DNA of 64,000 bases from Dipteronia dyeriana (lineage: Eukaryota; Streptophyta; Magnoliopsida; Sapindales; Sapindaceae), in assembly GCA_032871835.1 (NCBI GenBank), contig CM065300.1:71780017-71844016 (forward strand), in the 5' to 3' direction. How positions within the stretch are numbered: the first letter of the stretch is position 1; each line of letters starts with the position of its first letter. The notes beneath the pieces were generated by a model. The model saw only the letters and a list, made by a program, of their open reading frames with translations. It searched no databases and was not told where the DNA came from. A program made the position numbers and the translations under genes. This document shows, piece after piece, positions 1 to 11,619 of the stretch.

Positions 1-475
1 TTTCTTCTCTTTACACTCTTGATATGTTTTTTCACTTTTAATACTAGTGAATTTACAACTTCCTTTCAACTCGTAAATTTAAACCTTCTTATTGTATTTA
101 ATCAAATAATCTCTTTATATTGAATAATTATCATGTAATCAAGACATGTGAATATGACAACGACTTTGTGATTTACTTGTACAAGACACATTAACATATA
201 GTAAAATGTGACCAATGAGCTTGCTTTCTCATGGTGGCGTGTTGAGTGCAGGTATCGAAGCCAAGGATGCATGCGATGTTATATGGAACAAAGGAACTAG
301 AGTCGGTCATAAAATATCAACAAGGTTGCAAGTGTAGAAAGCAATACATGCAAAAAAGAAGAAGGAATTACAATCGGTTGCAAAAGATCTGAACAAATTC
401 AACTCTGTTGTGAAAGATGTTCAAAAGATTTGAAGCAATTGTGGGAACAAATTGAGTCAACAATGTCTCCGTAAT
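1..475 (+). pseudogene. 3' end of a tandem paralogue of the PHD-SWIB-Plus3 gene (last intron and shifted last exon)
   Basis: Positions 1-570 align closely with 8597-9180, the last intron, last exon and 3' flank of the downstream gene. The last exon should start at 252, after a matching GAGTGCAG acceptor. The first residues (GIEAKDAC) agree with the downstream copy. A small indel near 276-285 then shifts the frame, which stops at TAG 335-337 instead of running the full 60 codons. Beyond the shift the old reading frame is still recognisable (lysine-rich, VVKD-like repeats), so the damage is recent. The rest of this copy lies left of the window. It could be a pseudogene or a live gene with a shortened C-terminus; the tail is not a known domain, so the protein might tolerate this. 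Confidence 0.7.
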
Positions 476-570
476 GTACATAGAAAACTAAGCCATGTGA
501 AGTGTAATTAGAACTATATACATCTATATTATGTGGTGTTTTTCATTTCTAGTCTGTGAATCAGTTAGTT

Positions 571-1073
571 ACTCCAATAATAACTAACTAGTGGAGTACT
601 GGAACACCAGATCACAAGAACTGCATGGAATTTTTGGGAAGAAGCATGTATGTATGTTGGGTTTGTGAAGCTTGAAATTGGCTTGGGAAACTAAATCTGG
701 AGACGAACGTGGCATGGAGCACAGTACACCAACCGCAGAAGTTCACAGGGGTTTCTCTCGAAGAAGACAGCCCGCACAAAGCACGGTACATGTACCGCGG
801 CACAAGGAATGGCAAACATCAGAGGTGTTATGTGGTACAAACTGTGGCAGGAGAAAGAAGATATGTACCACAATATTAAGCAGTGAATCATAGAGGCTTA
901 CCGAGGTACAGGGCACGGGCTGTAGACCGTGGCCCATGCCGCGGTGACATTGTTTTTGGCACGGATCAGGAAAACTTTGGCAGAAAGAAAGTTTTTCCTT
1001 GTCTACCTAATGCTTTGATATAATACTAATATTTCTCCACATTATTGTAAGACATAGAGAGGTGTGAGATTGC

Positions 1074-1132
<59 letters not shown>

Positions 1133-1250
1133 GTGCTTCGTGGACGTAGGTTTTTGCTGAACCACGTAAAATCACGTGCTCTTTTTTTCCTTTCTTCTTG
1201 CTTTCTAATTATTTGAGATTTAGATTTACATGCGTGTGAGATTTCTTACA
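571..1250. other. Non-coding insert breaking the tandem-duplicated 3' flank
   Basis: The flanks match the downstream copy (up to about 570 against 9180, and again from about 1253 against 9475), but this block does not. It is less AT-rich than its surroundings, with repeated GGCACGG / CCGCGG-type words between about 770 and 970. No open frame has recognisable homology. It may be a transposon fragment; no terminal repeats were found. Confidence 0.4.
1075..1131. repeat. (AG)n microsatellite
   Basis: Uninterrupted AG dinucleotide tract of about 28 units, inside the non-coding block downstream of the truncated paralogue. Confidence 0.95.
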
Positions 1251-1252
1251 AC

Positions 1253-1500
1253 AATGTGCGGTATACATTTGTATCTATACGTCTTCTACTTGGTCAAGCT
1301 ATTAGATTTTTGTTAACAGCTACAAGTGCACACTGTTTTGAAATTCTCACTGGGAAGGTGAACGAGGTTATTTCCGGCAATTCATCAATTCTGTGTCTTG
1401 TGAAAGAATGCTTAAGGAACATATGGCTCACATTGAATCACAATGGGATGAGCTCAAGAAGAAAATTTTAGTTTTTATAAAATCTGATAGTAGAATATAC
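1253..1500. repeat. Continuation of the duplicated 3' flank
   Basis: About 230 bases here match 9475-9700 downstream of the second copy, including a shared stretch around 1318-1370. This shows the duplication extended past the gene end and that copies 1 and 2 are a true tandem pair. No coding capacity is evident. Confidence 0.7.
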
Positions 1501-2003
1501 AAATGAATTTCTTTTTCTTTGTAGAGGAAAAATATAAATAAAGTAGAATGCATGGAATTGTTCTAATACATACAGTAGTGAAATTTGGTTAACTTTTTTT
1601 GTTTTTAATTACAATCACATCCTCCTTTAATTCAATGTTTTAGTAGATGGGGACATAAATCCCCAACGTGTCCATTACAGTCAATCTCCTTGAGGTTTAC
1701 CCTTTTACAACCGAAAATAACTTTACCAATAACCGGCAATGATCTCTCCTGCTGTTAGTTAAACTTAACAAACATAAATATATTTATGTCTTTTCCGGTC
1801 TGTTTTAAAAATTTTGATCACCAACGTCCATCTTACTGTAGAGATTTATTAAAATAAGTTTTAAAAATTTGGATCTCCACCGATTATTATTATTTAAAAA
1901 AAAAATAAAGAGAAAATTTTCAAGTGTAAGATTTTCCGTACAGAATCCTTAAGTACCGATAACAATCGAGGATTCCGTATGTGTATCGGAAAGATATATA
2001 TAT

Positions 2004-2402
2004 ATATAATGAGTCTCTCATAAGAAATCTTTTATTTTAGTTTTGGTAAGGACCATTATGAAATCACATTGATTTAAATGAATTTTGATTTGAATGATAA
2101 GTTCATTGAAATATACCTATGAATAAAATTTGTAAATTTGTCAACCACTAAAACTATTTTTCTTGAAATTTCTCATATTACACTTATTTTTCCGATACAT
2201 TCATATTTTAAAAAATTGGGATAAATAGTTCTAGTATCTGAAAAAAATTCAAATTTTATTCATAGTTAGATTTCAATGAACTTATCATTCAGAAAATTCA
2301 TTCATATCAAAATTCATTCATATCAATATGATTTAACAGTGATATTTACCAAAATTAAAATAAAGAATTACTTATAAGAGATTTAATATATATATATATA
2401 TA
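2004..2402. mobile_element. Foldback / MITE-like element between the tandem genes
   Basis: A long imperfect inverted repeat. The left arm (about 2004-2140) pairs with the right arm (about 2248-2402) around a loop of about 110 bases. Matching words include TATGAATAAAATTTG on the left against CAAATTTTATTCATA on the right. Both ends run into AT dinucleotide tracts, so a TA-type target duplication cannot be resolved. There is no open frame. The surrounding 1500-3026 interval is otherwise gene-free and should contain the promoter and 5' UTR of the next gene. Confidence 0.6.
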
Positions 2403-3026
2403 TAACAAACTACTACGTCTACTTGACCATATCAAAATCTTACATGAACAACGACAATAGTCAACTGGTTGTGGTGTTAGTCACTTTGACGTTTGTTTGT
2501 TTCTCTTGCCGATCATAAGCTGTCCTGTCAAAAGAACCCAAAAATGGAAAAAAGAAAAAAAAAACACATCAAAAATAGTCAAACAACATTTAATTGTAAC
2601 TACAACATTTAATTGTAACTTCACTAATAAGGTAGGTAACTTCTAAACAGAACTTTTTTCCAACAATTCATTAAATCCTTGTGGTGAAAATACAAAGATT
2701 TATTGTGTGTAAACTACTTGGCCAAACTCTTGTCTGTCAAGAAAAAAAGTAGGTAATGATTATGAAACTGTTGTTTCTCTCTTGAGAAAATACAGAGATT
2801 TTGGAGGCATAGTCTTTTGGAGAGTAGTTCTAGAAGCTTTCTTCTCTCGTCCTTCAATGCACCTGATGACCTGAGTGACAAGTTAAAACATAACTCAGCT
2901 CAAAACCAAAGGAAAATCAGAGCTAGAAACAGCAACACCTTCGCTGTCGGAGGGGCCTAGTCAGCAGCTTTGTTGCTTTCCCTGTATAGTACAGCTCCAC
3001 TCATTCTCCATTAGAGATTTGCAAGC

Positions 3027-6000
3027 ATGGATGACATTGAAAAGAGGGTAAAATGGAGGTGTGAGGTGACTCCACCATTACCTTTCTGAACCCAACTTCA
3101 ATGACACTACCCGATCAACCAATTCTTCTTGTCAGACCTACCATCAACATTGAGCATGCTTCCAAATAATCTTGCCTTGGCAGAGAGGACCTTGAAGTAG
3201 TGTATGTTCCAAGTTATGATTTTGTTTTTGTTTTTAATATTTCTCTTCACTGATAGAAACAGGGTCTCTTAACGATTTTTGCAGGAGCTGGAAGAAGAAA
3301 CAAACGGTGAATCAACCAAGTGGGTTGTTACTGAATTGAAGACCATGAAAAGGAAGAAGAAGTTGAACAAGGAATCAGTAGCAGAGGATTGGTGCTTTGT
3401 TTGTAAGGACGGAGGATTACTCAGAATCTGTGATTATGGGTAAGTTTAAAAGATCTTGAGATTACTTTGATGGTTGAAAGTATTTCGGTCGTTTTCCTGT
3501 TGTTTGTTGGTTTAGCGGCTTAAGAGCAAGAGTGAAAGACAGAGAGGAGAAAGTGTAAAACTCAAGATTGGCCCTCTGGTTCTTCCTTTTCTTACGGGGG
3601 GAACGGAGGGCAATTCTGTCTTTGTCATTACACAACGTCCATGGTCATTAAGCTTGTTTGTGTTGATTTCCTTTTAAGTAATGCTTTATATAGTAGCTGG
3701 ATTCCTTACTTATAACAGTACTGTAGTACTATAACAAAAAAGGAGATAAATGAGTGACGGTTTTGAAAATAAATGAACACATATGATGATATTCAGCTGT
3801 CTCTTTCCGGTAATTTCTTTTTTTGTTTTGTTTTCCGTCCTTTTGCATTGAGAAGTTGGGGACGCTTGTGTATTTTTTACCAGCTTAAGCCAAATTGCTG
3901 ACATAAACATTCCGTTGTTTTTTTTTTTTAATTGCAAATTGCAATGGCCATTATTTATAGGGACTGTCTAAAAGCTTGTCATCCTCAATGTGTAGACAAA
4001 GATGATTCTTTGTTGGAAAATGATGAAAGATGGACCTGCGGTAAGTTATTATTAGCTGTGACGACACCTTCTCCATGTATTAGTCTATTATTATCATTGA
4101 ACTCTTTCTTTACTTGTCTAGTGCTTTGAAATATAGTTTATGATATGTAGGATGCATACATGTATGCGACTATCTTTCAGTGCTAGCTTGTAACGTACTA
4201 AGTTCTACATTTCAGATTGGCATCGTTGCAGCGTTTGCAATAAACCCCCAACATTTTATTGCTTTTGCTGCCCATTAGCCGTATGCAGCTACTGCTTCAA
4301 TGATGCTGAGTTTGCAGTAATTAGAAAGAACAAAGGGTTGTGTGATTGCTGTTTGGAGCTTGCATGGCTTATAGAAGAAAAGAAGGATGCCGATTCTACT
4401 GGGGTACTAAAATTTCCGGAAGATTCTTTAAATTTTAGTGTTTGTTCAAGCATACTAGTTTTCTTGGAATTTGTTGCAATTCGTTTGCCTTGAAATTGAT
4501 GATGCCGTATTAAGTGCTTGAGATGAATAGATGATACTTAATTATTATGCAATTCAGACTGTTTGTATTTGGTTATCAATAGCTTTTGCTTCTGCTAAAA
4601 GATTTTCTTTTGTAGAGTGAGGTGATAATGCATTGGCATCTTCATTTTACATATATTTCGGTAGTGTTTGAGAGAAGGAATGCAAGTAAGAACTATAGTT
4701 ATGAACATGGTGGTTTATTTGATAATTAAGTGATTACCTTAGCTTGAGGTTACTTAGAGATAGACTTTACCTATTGTTAGTGAATTTTGATATCATTAAG
4801 AAATATTTTATGTTTTTGTTTCTATATTATTATTTTGATCTATTTTCACTTAATGTGTTTTGGATCTTAGGCTGCCACATTCATCCAATTGCACATGCCT
4901 TTTCATATCTTGTAATAAGCAGCTTAATATAATGAAATCCTCGTCTCTTCTATTATTTTATATGGTATCATATCCAAGATCGTTCTCATAAACACAACCT
5001 CTAGAGATACACCATTTGTGCCACCCCTAACGGTGTTTGCATCCATAATTCGCCACTGTCTCAACATATCAACCGATCAATCTAGATAGCATGTTAGAAT
5101 TATTGTTTACTAATATCTCTTCTTTTTGGATTCTGCAGAGCAAGGTAGACTTCTACGATCAAGGCACAGTTGAGTTCTTTTTTTACGGGTACTGGGAGGA
5201 AATAAAGAAAAAAGAAAGTTTAACTTCTGAACAAGTCATTTTAGCATATAACCAGTTGAAGAAGGGTTCAGATTCACATGAACATGACGAAGTGAAAGAA
5301 GTAACCAGTGAGTCTGATGATGAATTTCAACTTCACATATTCGATGATTATACAGACAGATGCAAGCAAATAAGGAGACGGAAGAGAATGAAAGGGCAGC
5401 TTTCCGCGATGAAAAGAAAGGCTAAGTCAAAGAAAAAGAAATTCATCAGACGGGGGTCCGAAGTGAAAGATGGAACCAGCGAGTCTGAGTCTGATGATGA
5501 ATTTCAACTTGACATATTCGATGATGATACAGACGGATGCAAGCAAATAGGGAGAAGGAAGAGCATGAAAAGGCAGCTTTCTGTGATAAAAAGAAAGGCT
5601 AAGTCAAAGAAAAAGAAATTCATTGGATGGGGATCGGAACCACTCTTGGAGTTCCTTGCATCCATTAGCAAAGATACAAGCACAGAAATGTCACAATATG
5701 CTGTTATGGATATCATTATTGAATACTGCAAAAAAAACAAGCTTTTTGACCCTGAAATACAGAAGAAAATCAATTTTGATGCAAGGCTGCAGACACTTTT
5801 AGGAAGGAAATCAGTGAATAGAAATAGTATATATAATCTTCTGACACCCCATCTTGCTGACAATTTGGAACTCTCAGAGGATGAATTGGAATTCTTTGCA
5901 GAAAATATCGAAGAGGATGACTTGGCGCCTCGGAAAAGGCAGCAGCAATCAAGATCTAATGAAAAGTCCAATACAAAGGCAGAAGTTGTGAATTTTCAAA

Positions 6001-9000
6001 AAAGCTGTTTTGCCTCTATGGTCCCTAAAAACATCAAGCTTCTCTACTTGAGGAAGAGTTTGGTAGAGGAGCTATCAAAGCAACTTGAAACTTTTGAGGC
6101 TAAAGTAACTGGAACTTTTTTGAGAGTGAAATGTGACCCAAAAGACCATCTGCAGAAAAATTCTCACATGCTCGTACAAGTTATAGGTAATTGTGGCACC
6201 AAAAACTATAGTCGTTTTATTAGTGCATCACTCAATTAGCTTCATAACTTATATGATCATGCTGTGGTGACATGCTTGTTAGAGATTCCTTAATCAGGTG
6301 ACACGCTTATGTTATCAAATTAACCCTTGTATATCACACTTACGCATTAGAAACCTTTTTGGTGAATTTATAAACTATTTTCTCATGAACTTGCTGCCAA
6401 TCATAGCCACATTCCACATAAGAGTAGAAATTGAAAAGTTCTAAATGGTCTGAGTGCCAAATTCTCAATTCGTATGGCTTGATTAGTTTTTATTTCTTTG
6501 TAATATGTTTACTAAATTGCGTACTGCCCTGAACATCAGATTAGATGAGGCTACGTTGTCCTTTAAATATATATAAGTCCTGTACTGTTTATATTACTAG
6601 TTTCTGTCCGGTTACATAGTTGATATTCTGCTCCACTCCATCTTCATATGCCACTGCAGGTGTACAGAAAACTTCCACCATGAACTCAGAAATCATGCTT
6701 CAGGTTTCCAACATGGTAAAAGAGGTACCAATTCGCAAGCTGTCGGATGATGACTTCACTGAGGTAAAAACATATTTAAGACATACTGGGATTATTCATT
6801 TTCTGTATCAAATTTTATTGGTTTAAGTTTTGAATATAGTGACTGAAAATTTAGACAATCAGAAAAGTTTTATGATGATCGGATTGTCTTTGGTTGTTCA
6901 AAGTTGATTTATGATTGAATATTCATTTTCTGATGAAAGATATTTTTCTCCTTAGCGTTTCTTATCCTCCTTGGTCCATTTTTTTTCCTTGATATGTAGT
7001 TTTGTTTCTGATAAAATTGAATATGTTTTGTTTTCCTTTTCTAGTATGATAGAATGTGAATGCTTCCCCAGTTACTATCTTTTTCAATTGATTGAGGAAT
7101 TGTTTGTTAGTTATCAAAAAACATAAATAAAGAAAGAAAAGTCCTTAAACTTGCTAGAAGCTATTGACAGTTATGTTAGTTTTAAATTTTTATATCTTGT
7201 GCATGCAAATACTGACTTAACTGGTGTTATTTTGCAGGAAGAATGCGAGGATTTGCACCAAAGAGTAAAAAATGGCAAGCTTAAAAGGCCAACTGTTGTA
7301 AGTTTTTTCATACTTAAGCAATGGACTTCACTTTTTTAGAGATTGTGGAAAAAAAAAAACTTTAGACTAGTACTTCCATTCGTGCTGTTTTGTTTTAAGT
7401 TTACTTATTTTCCAATATAATCTTTAGAAAATTTGTAATTGTTTGATAGGAGTCTTTCCCACAGAAGGTGTACTGAAAAAAAATAGAGGATGGTGTAGAA
7501 ATTGCTTCAATTATTTTGTATTTTATGTGGTTTACCGAAATTAGCATTTTTTCACGGTAATTAATTTTGCATTAGTTAAGGACAGAGTATTGGGGATTAA
7601 ATATGGATGTGGTTTGTAATAGTTGTAAACAGAATCACAAGTTTCTGTTAGAATTAGCATTTGTTATATAAAAATGTTGTGTTGATTTTTAGGTGGAGCT
7701 CGAACAGAAGGCTAGAAGTCTGCATGAGGAGATAACAAATCATGTATGCGTTTCTGATTTACATTTTTGCTATACTTCTAGTAATAATTTACATTTTGTG
7801 TTTTTATGATTAATATGGGTTTTTATTAACTTTCATCTAATATTCTCATTTTTGCATTTTCATGAGAAAACAATAGTGGATTTCGAGGGAGCTGGTTTTG
7901 TTACAAAGACGCATTGATCGTGCAAATGAGAAAGGATGGAGAAAAGAATATCCTTTAATGAAATAGTTCTGTTATACAAATTATTCTCTGACTATTAGTA
8001 CAATCTGGCATCTACTCCATTGAATTTGTCTAGAATCAACACTTTTTGGAAAGAACTAGATATAAAATCTGAATATTTAATCTAAAGACTAACATTTTTT
8101 TTTCGGGTTAAGTAGTTTGTTTCCTAACATAATTTCTTATGTGGCCAATCCAAAGTACTCACATGGATATTGCATTTGCAAAAGATAATTGAACCTTAAC
8201 TGTCTTTTTGTATACGTTTTGTGAATACCTGGATAGCCTGCAACTCCTTCAGAAGCCAGAAGAACAATTATTGTTATTACGCGAGGTTCCGGAAGTAATT
8301 GCAGATGATGTAGATCCTGAACCTGTTCTTGAGAATTCAATGATAAAGTATGAACAAGAACAAAACGATGGCTCCTTGGAGTCAGCCCTTGGAAGAACCA
8401 CTGAAACTCCATGCTGTGATCTCAAATGCAATGGAACTTCTTGCTGCCAAAATGGTGCAACCAATGCTGCAGGTTTGCTCAGTCTCTTGGAACTTTTGTA
8501 GTTTTTTTTCGAAAATGGAAGTGAAGATGATTACATATACACGCAGTAGCGTGATTTCTAAGTTACTTGTTTTCAAGAAACTTTGTGTTTTCTTATTTTC
8601 TTCTCTTTACACACTTTACATGTTTTTTCACTTTTAATACTAGTGACTTAACATCTCCATTGAATGCACCACCTTTCAACTTGTAAATTTAAACCTTCTT
8701 AATGTATTTAATCAAATCATCTCAATCTTTATATGGAATAATTGCCGTTTAATCAAAACATGTGAATGTGATAGTAGCTTTTTCATTTACTTGTACAAGA
8801 CATATATATTAACATATAGTAAAATGTGACCGAAGAGCTTGCTTTCTCATGGTGGCGACTTGAGTGCAGGTATCGAAGCCAAGGATGCATGCAATGTTGA
8901 TGGAACGAAGGAACTAGAGTCGGTCATAAAATATCCACAAGATTGCAAGTATAGAAAGCAATACATGCGAAAAAAAAAGAAGGAATTACAATCTGTCGTA

Positions 9001-9051
9001 AAAGATCTGAACAAATTCAACTCTGTTGTGAAAGATGTCGAAAAGATTTGA
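3027..9051 (+). CDS. PHD finger-SWIB/MDM2-Plus3 domain protein (At5g08430-like)
   Basis: Eleven exons join in phase: 3027-3047, 3285-3439, 3961-4040, 4216-4403, 5139-6186, 6660-6763, 7238-7297, 7693-7743, 7877-7947, 8216-8472, 8870-9051, giving about 738 residues. A Cys/His-rich PHD-type zinc finger starts near residue 41 (WCFVCKDGG) and runs to about 140. A lysine/arginine-rich block (about 199-315) is internally duplicated. SWIB/MDM2 follows at about 309-395 ([10 protein letters not shown]), then Plus-3 at about 436-552, and a helical segment ending EKGWRKEFCEYL and [12 protein letters not shown]. This order is that of At5g08430 and the NERD-type proteins, which act in the nucleus in chromatin and silencing. 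The GYF domain found in family members is absent: the protein ends in a Cys-containing and lysine-rich tail. Intron 9 is AT-AC. The first exon (MDDIEKR) is the least certain; it was chosen because it joins in phase to exon 2. Confidence 0.85.
5289..5636 (+). repeat. In-frame tandem duplication inside the PHD-SWIB-Plus3 coding exon
   Basis: Unit 1 (5289-5459) and unit 2 (5460-5636) are near-identical and in frame. Unit 2 has six extra bases coding one more Glu-Ser pair. Each unit encodes an acidic SDDEFQL-IFDD stretch followed by a basic [12 protein letters not shown] nuclear-localisation-like stretch, just before the SWIB domain. Confidence 0.9.
7948..8215 (+). other. U12-type (minor spliceosome) AT-AC intron
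   Basis: The intron starts ATATCCTTTAA at 7948, a full match to the U12 5' splice-site consensus. It carries CCTTAAC at 8194-8200, matching the U12 branch site, about 16 bases before its terminal AC at 8214-8215. There is no usable GT donor after the conserved EKGWRK codons. Splicing here joins AAA GA to G TTT and restores the family sequence KEFCEYL. The other introns of this gene are GT-AG. Confidence 0.88.
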
Positions 9052-10484
9052 AGCATTTATGGGAACAAATTGAGTCAACAATGTCTCGGTAATGTACACA
9101 GAAAACTAAGCCATATGAAGTGTAATTATAACTATATACATCTATATTATGTGGTGTTTTTCATTTGTAGTCTGTGAATTGTGATACAGCTTAAAATATT
9201 TATATATTTTGAGTACAGAACAATGTTTTGAAGTAGTAGTTGAAGATCATGTAGAAACTGATGGAACTGAAGAGATTTTTGTTAAGTGAAACAAAATGTT
9301 CGCAGGCACAGCTTTATAGGATTACCTTACGCATTTCGGGTATATTTATCAGTTAGTTACATTAATTTTTACGCACGTCTTCATATTGCTTCTGTTCTAG
9401 TACTAATTATTTTCTTTGTGTAGGTTTAGTACTCTTAAGTTTCGAGTTTGTTTCTAAACATGGTTGTGCAGCATGCATGTGCAGTGTATATTTGTTTCTA
9501 GATGCTTCTTTTACTTGGTCAAGCTAATTGATTTTTGTTAACAACTACAAGTGCACACTGTTTTGAAACTCTCACGGGAGGAGGAACAACGAGGTTATTT
9601 CCGGGTGGAAATTTGCAGAGTTCTTGTACGTAAAACCTGATAGTAGAATATACAATTGAATTTCTTTTTCTTTGTAGAGAAAAATAATGTGTGGTATTGT
9701 TCTAATATATAAAGTATTGAAATTTGTTTAACTTTTTTGTTTTTCATTACAATCTCACTTGCAATATGAGATCGTACCCAAAAACCCTAAATTTATGTAA
9801 TTACTACATATGAAAATTACTCTATAGCCAAGTGTAACGGAAATATAACAATGAAAACTTTATACCACCCAAAACCATCTCTTCCACTGTTTCAAAAAAA
9901 AAAAAAAAATCTCTTTCATCGAACATTAGCAACAGATATTGGAAAAAACCAGACCATCTAAGCTAGAGACATTTTAACAATTTTCCTTTCCTTTTTAAAC
10001 GAAAGAAATGATTAAAAAAGTTGCATTTTCAAAACTTCCTTTTTAAACCTATACTGTCATACATCATATAGCTAGCAACTCATGTCCATGACTTGTATAT
10101 AAACTTGATCTCTTTTAATTAAGTAGACCCATTTTAGACCATGGATTGAGGATGCTTGCGTGAAACCCATGATACAAAATAAATCTGTGAGGGTGAATAA
10201 CACGTGTGTAAAGCCTAAAATGGACAACAAGCTCATGATCCAAAACAAATCTGTGAATGTGAAAGATATGTATAAAACCCAAAACGGACAGTATCTACTT
10301 AAATGAGATTGAGTTTACGTGAAACTCAAATCGGACAATATCTACTTAAGTGGGATTGAGTTGTTACTCTTATAGTTGAAAAGGGTAAATATACTAATCT
10401 AAAGGCAACTAGAAAGTCTTGTTTTGTTGGGCTTTAGAAAAGCATCGATTTGTAAAAGATCTACTTATATTAGGAATAAAGTTT

Positions 10485-10524
<40 letters not shown>

Positions 10525-10582
10525 GTTTGGTTGGTAGATTTAATTTTATTAAAAAAAAAAGTCTATTTAGAGAAGCTCCTTC
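9052..10582. other. Intergenic region with a degenerate LTR-like repeat and (AT)n
   Basis: No gene is seen. From about 10130 to 10375 a degenerate module recurs two to three times (catgatccaaaacaaatctg; cggacaatatctacttaa; gggattgag), resembling word patterns of plant LTRs. No TG...CA ends or target duplication could be fixed. An (AT)n tract lies at 10489-10521. Confidence 0.4.
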
Positions 10583-11276
10583 TAGAGATGCACACTTTTC
10601 CCCGAGGCCCCAAATCCCCGTACCCCATCCCCATTTGGGGATTTTTTTGGGAAAAAAAATGCGGAAATAGGGGATGGGGAAGGGGATGAAAATCATCCCC
10701 AAATTGAAATGTGGATGGGGATGAGGGGACCCCTCCCCATCCCCATTTCCCTATTTCCCTATTTCCCTATTTTCCCCAAACATATATAAATATAATTATA
10801 ATATATATTTTATTTTTATTTTTTATTCTTTAAAACCCTAGGTATTTAAACACATTTACCCTTTTTATCTTCAAAACATAACCCTATATATTTTTCAAAG
10901 TACTTGACAATGAATTGCCTGTTAATCTCTTTAAATTATCTATTATGTGAAGTTTTTTTGTTAAAAAACAACTTGTATTACTTCATATATGAAGTTGATT
11001 TAGTTTTAAACTTTGAATTATTTGAAACACTTTATGTAATTTTTAGTTAAATGGGGAAACGGAGAAATGGAGGATCGGGAGAATGGGGAGACGAGGAAAA
11101 ACGAAAAAACGGGGAATATGGGAAACCGGGGATGGGGATGGATATACCTCCCCCCAAAAATCTCCATCCCCATTTTTTCCAAATGGGACAATGGGGGGAT
11201 GGGCGAAGGGTCTGGGAAGTGAGGATGGGGATGATGGGACTTATATCCATCCACATTCCCTAAACGTGCATCTCTA
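10583..11276. mobile_element. Non-autonomous hAT-type element with G-rich subterminal repeats
   Basis: It begins TAGAGATGCAC and ends GTGCATCTCTA, an 11-bp terminal inverted repeat. It is flanked by GCTCCTTC and GCTCCTCA (6 of 8 bases alike), as expected of an 8-bp hAT target duplication. Both ends are packed with CCCCATCCCC / GGGGATGGGG words in opposite orientation; the middle is AT-rich. Open frames in it are by-products of this repetition. No transposase is present. Confidence 0.8.
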
Positions 11277-11619
11277 GCTCCTCACTATGAGCTTTAGCGT
11301 AATAGAGGTTTAAACTCTACTAGATTTAGGTACGTAGAGCGTTTGAGGCTATAGAAAGCCCAATCAGACAAGCACTAAACATATATTTATCTATTCAAAC
11401 CCCTCGTAATCTTAAAATTGAATTAAAATAAAAAGGACCAAATTTCCCTTATTTATTATAATTTAAAAATGAAGATAATCTTTTGTATATAAAAAAAACA
11501 ATTAATTAAATTAATTGTAGAAATATAAATTACAAATTATTTTTCATGTGGAAAAATAATTCTTTTTATTTTTAATCATTTCATTCTTAATATTTTTTTT
11601 TTACTATTTTTAAATTAAA

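Noticed and set aside
5091..6239. A 382-codon open frame starting ATG at 5091 as a complete gene
   Set aside because: The first codons lie in the intron before the acceptor at 5138, and the end reads past a GT donor at 6187. It is the large internal exon of the PHD-SWIB-Plus3 gene.
10583..11276. G-quadruplex-like CCCCATCCCC stretches as a telomere or regulatory element
   Set aside because: They are the subterminal repeats of a transposon with inverted ends and an 8-bp duplication.
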